The notes beneath the pieces were generated by a model. It worked only from the letters and a program-made list of their open reading frames with translations, ran no database searches and was not told the origin of the DNA. A stretch of 16,217 nucleotides of DNA from contig CAMPET010000143.1 in the NCBI GenBank assembly GCA_946803715.1, positions 166,184 to 182,400 of the forward strand, read 5' to 3'. The stretch comes from Beroe ovata (Eukaryota > Ctenophora > Nuda > Beroida > Beroidae). Position numbers and translations under genes: made by a program. Positions 13,453 to 16,217 of the stretch are shown piece after piece (the stretch's first letter is position 1; every line of letters begins with the position of its first letter).

Positions 13453-16217
13453 GGGCCCCTAAAGTCGAAGTTGTCCATTGTCAATCCTCAAAACCGTGAT
13501 GATAACAAGTGCTTTTTGTGGAGCTTACTCATCATCCTTTGCTATGATCGGGTAAATGGTAATAGACAACGAGTTTCACAGTACAGGGGGCACGAGAGTC
13601 TTGTCAACATGGATACTGTCAACTTTCCAGTAAAAATACGAGACATTCCCAAGATCGAAAAACAAAACAACCTGTCTATATATGTATATGAGTATGATAG
13701 TGAGCATGGTATCCTACCTGTTCACACCTCTGAAAATGTCGGCGGTAGAGAAATTAATTTGCTCCTGATCAGAAAGGGAGAAGATACACATTACGCTGCG
13801 ATCACAAACAAATCGGGATTTTTCAGGGATATAGAGGGAAAAGGTCGACATAACCTAACATATTGGTGTCCCAGATGTATCAAACCATTCAAATATGAGG
13901 ATTGTTACAACAAGCATTTGGTTTCCTGTGAAAACTTCAAGCTCCAGAAAACAGTCGTAAGTCGTGTGCCATACATGGAATTCAAAGAATATTCCAAAAT
14001 GGTGGAAGCTCCTTGTTTCGTTATCTGTGACTTTGAAACCTTGAACACTCCTCAATCTCATGGACCATTAACGTCAGATAAGACGACTACTCTATCGAAG
14101 CTCCAACCTATCAGTTTTGTACTGAAACTCTGCTCATCAATCCCAGAATATGATAGACCTCCTGTTACATATGTTGGAACCGATGCTGCAGAGGTTTTTG
14201 TTAAGGAGTTATACAAAACATATGCACTTGCTAGGCCGTTACTCTATCATAATGAGCCAAAAACGCCCCTTACCGATGATGAGTATCTCTTCCATCATTA
14301 TTCACCAAACTGCCATATATGTAAAAAGCCGTTTCTCCCAGATCAACCACGAGCTCATGATCACCGACATTATCCCATGGTACCCGGACAAACGTCAAAC
14401 TATATGGGTCCCGCTCACTTGAGCTGCAACATTAACCGCAAGGTTGATTATCATCTACCTGTCATCTTTCATAACTTATCAGGTTTCGACCTGCACCTTT
14501 TCTTCAAGGACTTGTGTGATTCAATCAAGAATGAATCAAACATTCACATCATAAGTAAAGGAGGAGAAAAGTACATACAAGTTACAACAAAAGAATTCAA
14601 TTTCGTAGATTCAATGAACCATGTACCTGGGAGTCTGGAAAAATTGTCTAATAATCTCCCTGTAGCCCAACTTCATCATCTTCGAAAGTATTGCAATGAT
14701 AACTATGATGATCCTGAACGGAAGTTTCAAATGCTGCGGGGAAAACTGGTATTTTGTTATCAGTACTTGACTTCGGAAGATACTTTGTCCCATCCAATCC
14801 CTGCTAGGCATTGGTTTACTAATTTAAATGGGGACATTATATCTGATGAAAGATGGAATTTCCTACAGGAACTTGTTGCTGAATTCTCAATCCGAAACCT
14901 TTGTGAATTGTTGATTCTATACAATACTGTGGACACACTGCTATTAGCTGACGTTTGGTCTGCCTATCAAGAAAAGTGTAACAAAGAATTTCAGCTGGAA
15001 CCATCTAGATTTGTAGGAGCACCAGCTTTGACCTTTGCAGCAGCTCTCAAATTCACAAAAGTAAGATTACCCTTGCTTCGAAGCACTGATGATTACATGT
15101 TCTTCGAACTGGGCATAAGAGGTGGCATAACTGTTATCAATAAGAGATTTTATCGAGCTAACAACCCCAATGTACCCGGATATGATTCAACAAAACCTCA
15201 GAGTCACATTTTATATCTCGATTGCGTCAATCTTTATGGCAAGGCAATGCAAATGCCCCTTCCTGTGGGAGAATTCAAAGAGGAAGATGCCAGTTTGTTC
15301 ACAATGGATTTTATCCTCAGAGTTGATGAATATGGTCACCGAGGATATACTCTCCAAGTTGACATAGAGATTCCACCCGAGTTTCATGATGAGCTTAATG
15401 ACTACCCAATAGTCCCCTCAAAGCTCGAGGTTACCCATGACACAATATCTCCTCAGTCTAGGTTCATACGAGAAAAGGTGGGTCTACCAGAAAGATTCAA
15501 AACCACGAAACTAGCACCAAACTTTTTGAGGAAAACAAACTATGTTGTCGCCCTTGGCAACCTGAAATTCTACATCAGGAAGGGTGCAAGGGTAACGCAT
15601 TGTCATAAAGTTGTCTCCTTCCAACAAAGATCCTGGATGAAAGGTTATATAGAGTTTGTTACTCAGAAGAGATGTGAAGCTCAAGATGAGTTTGAACGTT
15701 TACGTTATAAGACATTTTCTAATGATTGTTACGGCAAATTTTTGCAAAACTCTAGGAAATACGGTGATGTCAAGGTGGTGAAAGATCCTTCTCACCACAA
15801 GCTTTACACCAATCGACCAGAGTTTAAAAGCTTCACCATCTTCAGCAATGAGCTTGCAACAGTGGACTTATCAAAATCTGTTGTGACCTTGGATCGACCA
15901 GTTTACTGTGGTTTTGCCATCCTTGAACACAGTAAACTGGTCATGTACAAATTCTTCTACGAAGTCATCAGGGAGAAATGGCCATCAGCTCAGCTCGTCT
16001 TCACAGATACTGATTCACTCATGCTAGAGATCAGAACTGATGACCTCATATCTGATTTGAAGTCAATACGGGAGCACATGGACTTCAGTAACTTGCCTCC
16101 ATCACATGAACTATATTCTACCCAGAATAAAGATGTTCCGGGCACATTCAAATCTGAAGTCAAGAACAATGATATTTCAGAATTCATTGGGTTACGATCC
16201 AAATTATATTCAGTGCA
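13453..16217 (+). CDS. polB: Protein-primed family B DNA polymerase (partial at both ends)
   Basis: Replicates the linear element from terminal-protein-primed ends. The frame is open from the N at 13451 to the window end, over 920 codons. The first ATG is at 13609, but PolB-like sequence starts earlier (LKSKLSIVNPQNRDDNKCFL from about 13459), so that ATG is not the true start; the N-terminus is missing or in an upstream exon. Domains: a C2H2-like finger (13867-13930); Exo I DFE at 14029; an embedded CxxC...DHxH...AHxxCN HNH/endonuclease VII-like module (14311-14430); Exo II HNLSGFD (14470); Exo III YNTVD (14920); GIRGG (15112); motif A YLDCVNLYG (15214, Asp at 15220); motif B KTFSNDCYGK (15709); motif C FTDTDSL (16000, Asp codons 16006 and 16012). 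All catalytic acids are present and no stop was seen. The thumb and C-terminus lie beyond 16217. Confidence 0.93.
15896..15942. repeat. Perfect 15-bp inverted repeat inside polB
   Basis: GACCAGTTTACTGTG at 15896-15910 is the reverse complement of 15928-15942 with a 17-nt loop. It lies in coding sequence between motifs B and C and does not disturb the frame. Confidence 0.85.

Noticed and set aside
13164-13484. Cys/Val-rich frame on the minus strand
   Set aside because: It is a translation of CA microsatellite.

Overview
The window looks like most of a Polinton/Maverick (adintovirus-like) element, an endogenous protein-primed DNA virus, sitting in animal nuclear DNA. On the minus strand it carries a packed block with a penton-like protein, a small basic protein, a double-jelly-roll major capsid protein, an adenain-type cysteine protease, a retrovirus-like integrase with chromodomain, an A32/FtsK-type packaging ATPase and two small basic proteins. 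A protein-primed family B DNA polymerase runs on the plus strand and off the right edge. An exon resembling the end of an RGS domain, CA microsatellites, short spliceosomal introns (about 72-225 bp) and palindromic repeats point to a metazoan host. The species cannot be told from the sequence; the short introns would fit a compact invertebrate genome, which is inference only.

Layout. 1-4100: repeat-rich DNA with few credible genes: CA tracts, a broken exon-like stretch at 1106-1648, the RGS-like exon on the minus strand at 2993-3202, 130-bp direct repeats with E-box motifs at 3270-3770, and a near-perfect 33-bp-arm palindrome at 3922-3988. This is probably host flank or the decayed end of the element; no element terminus could be placed. 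4123-6399 (+): two TATA-led genes, a predicted type I membrane protein and a seven-exon gene for an acidic, proline-rich protein with seven decapeptide repeats and a C-terminal nuclear localisation signal. 11641-6344 (-): the capsid/integrase/packaging block; most neighbouring genes overlap by 4 to 11 nt. 11642-13450: intergenic region between the divergent capsid block and polymerase, with a GC-rich block, two inverted-repeat elements, a pair of CRE sites and a 300-bp tandem repeat ending in a CA tract and an N. 13453-16217 (+): the polymerase.

How it fits together. PolB replicates the linear genome. The integrase (nuclear, needs splicing) inserts it. The capsid proteins, protease and ATPase build, mature and fill a virion. 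The two upstream plus-strand genes are the accessory, least recognisable part.

Two points stand out. The integrase is not frameshifted: it is split by two mini-introns of 72 and 74 nt. Both split an acidic codon, and the second split codon is the catalytic Glu, so an unspliced RNA cannot give an active enzyme. The accessory gene at 4968-6399 is visible only when six introns are removed. No similarity search was run; all family calls come from motifs and gene order.
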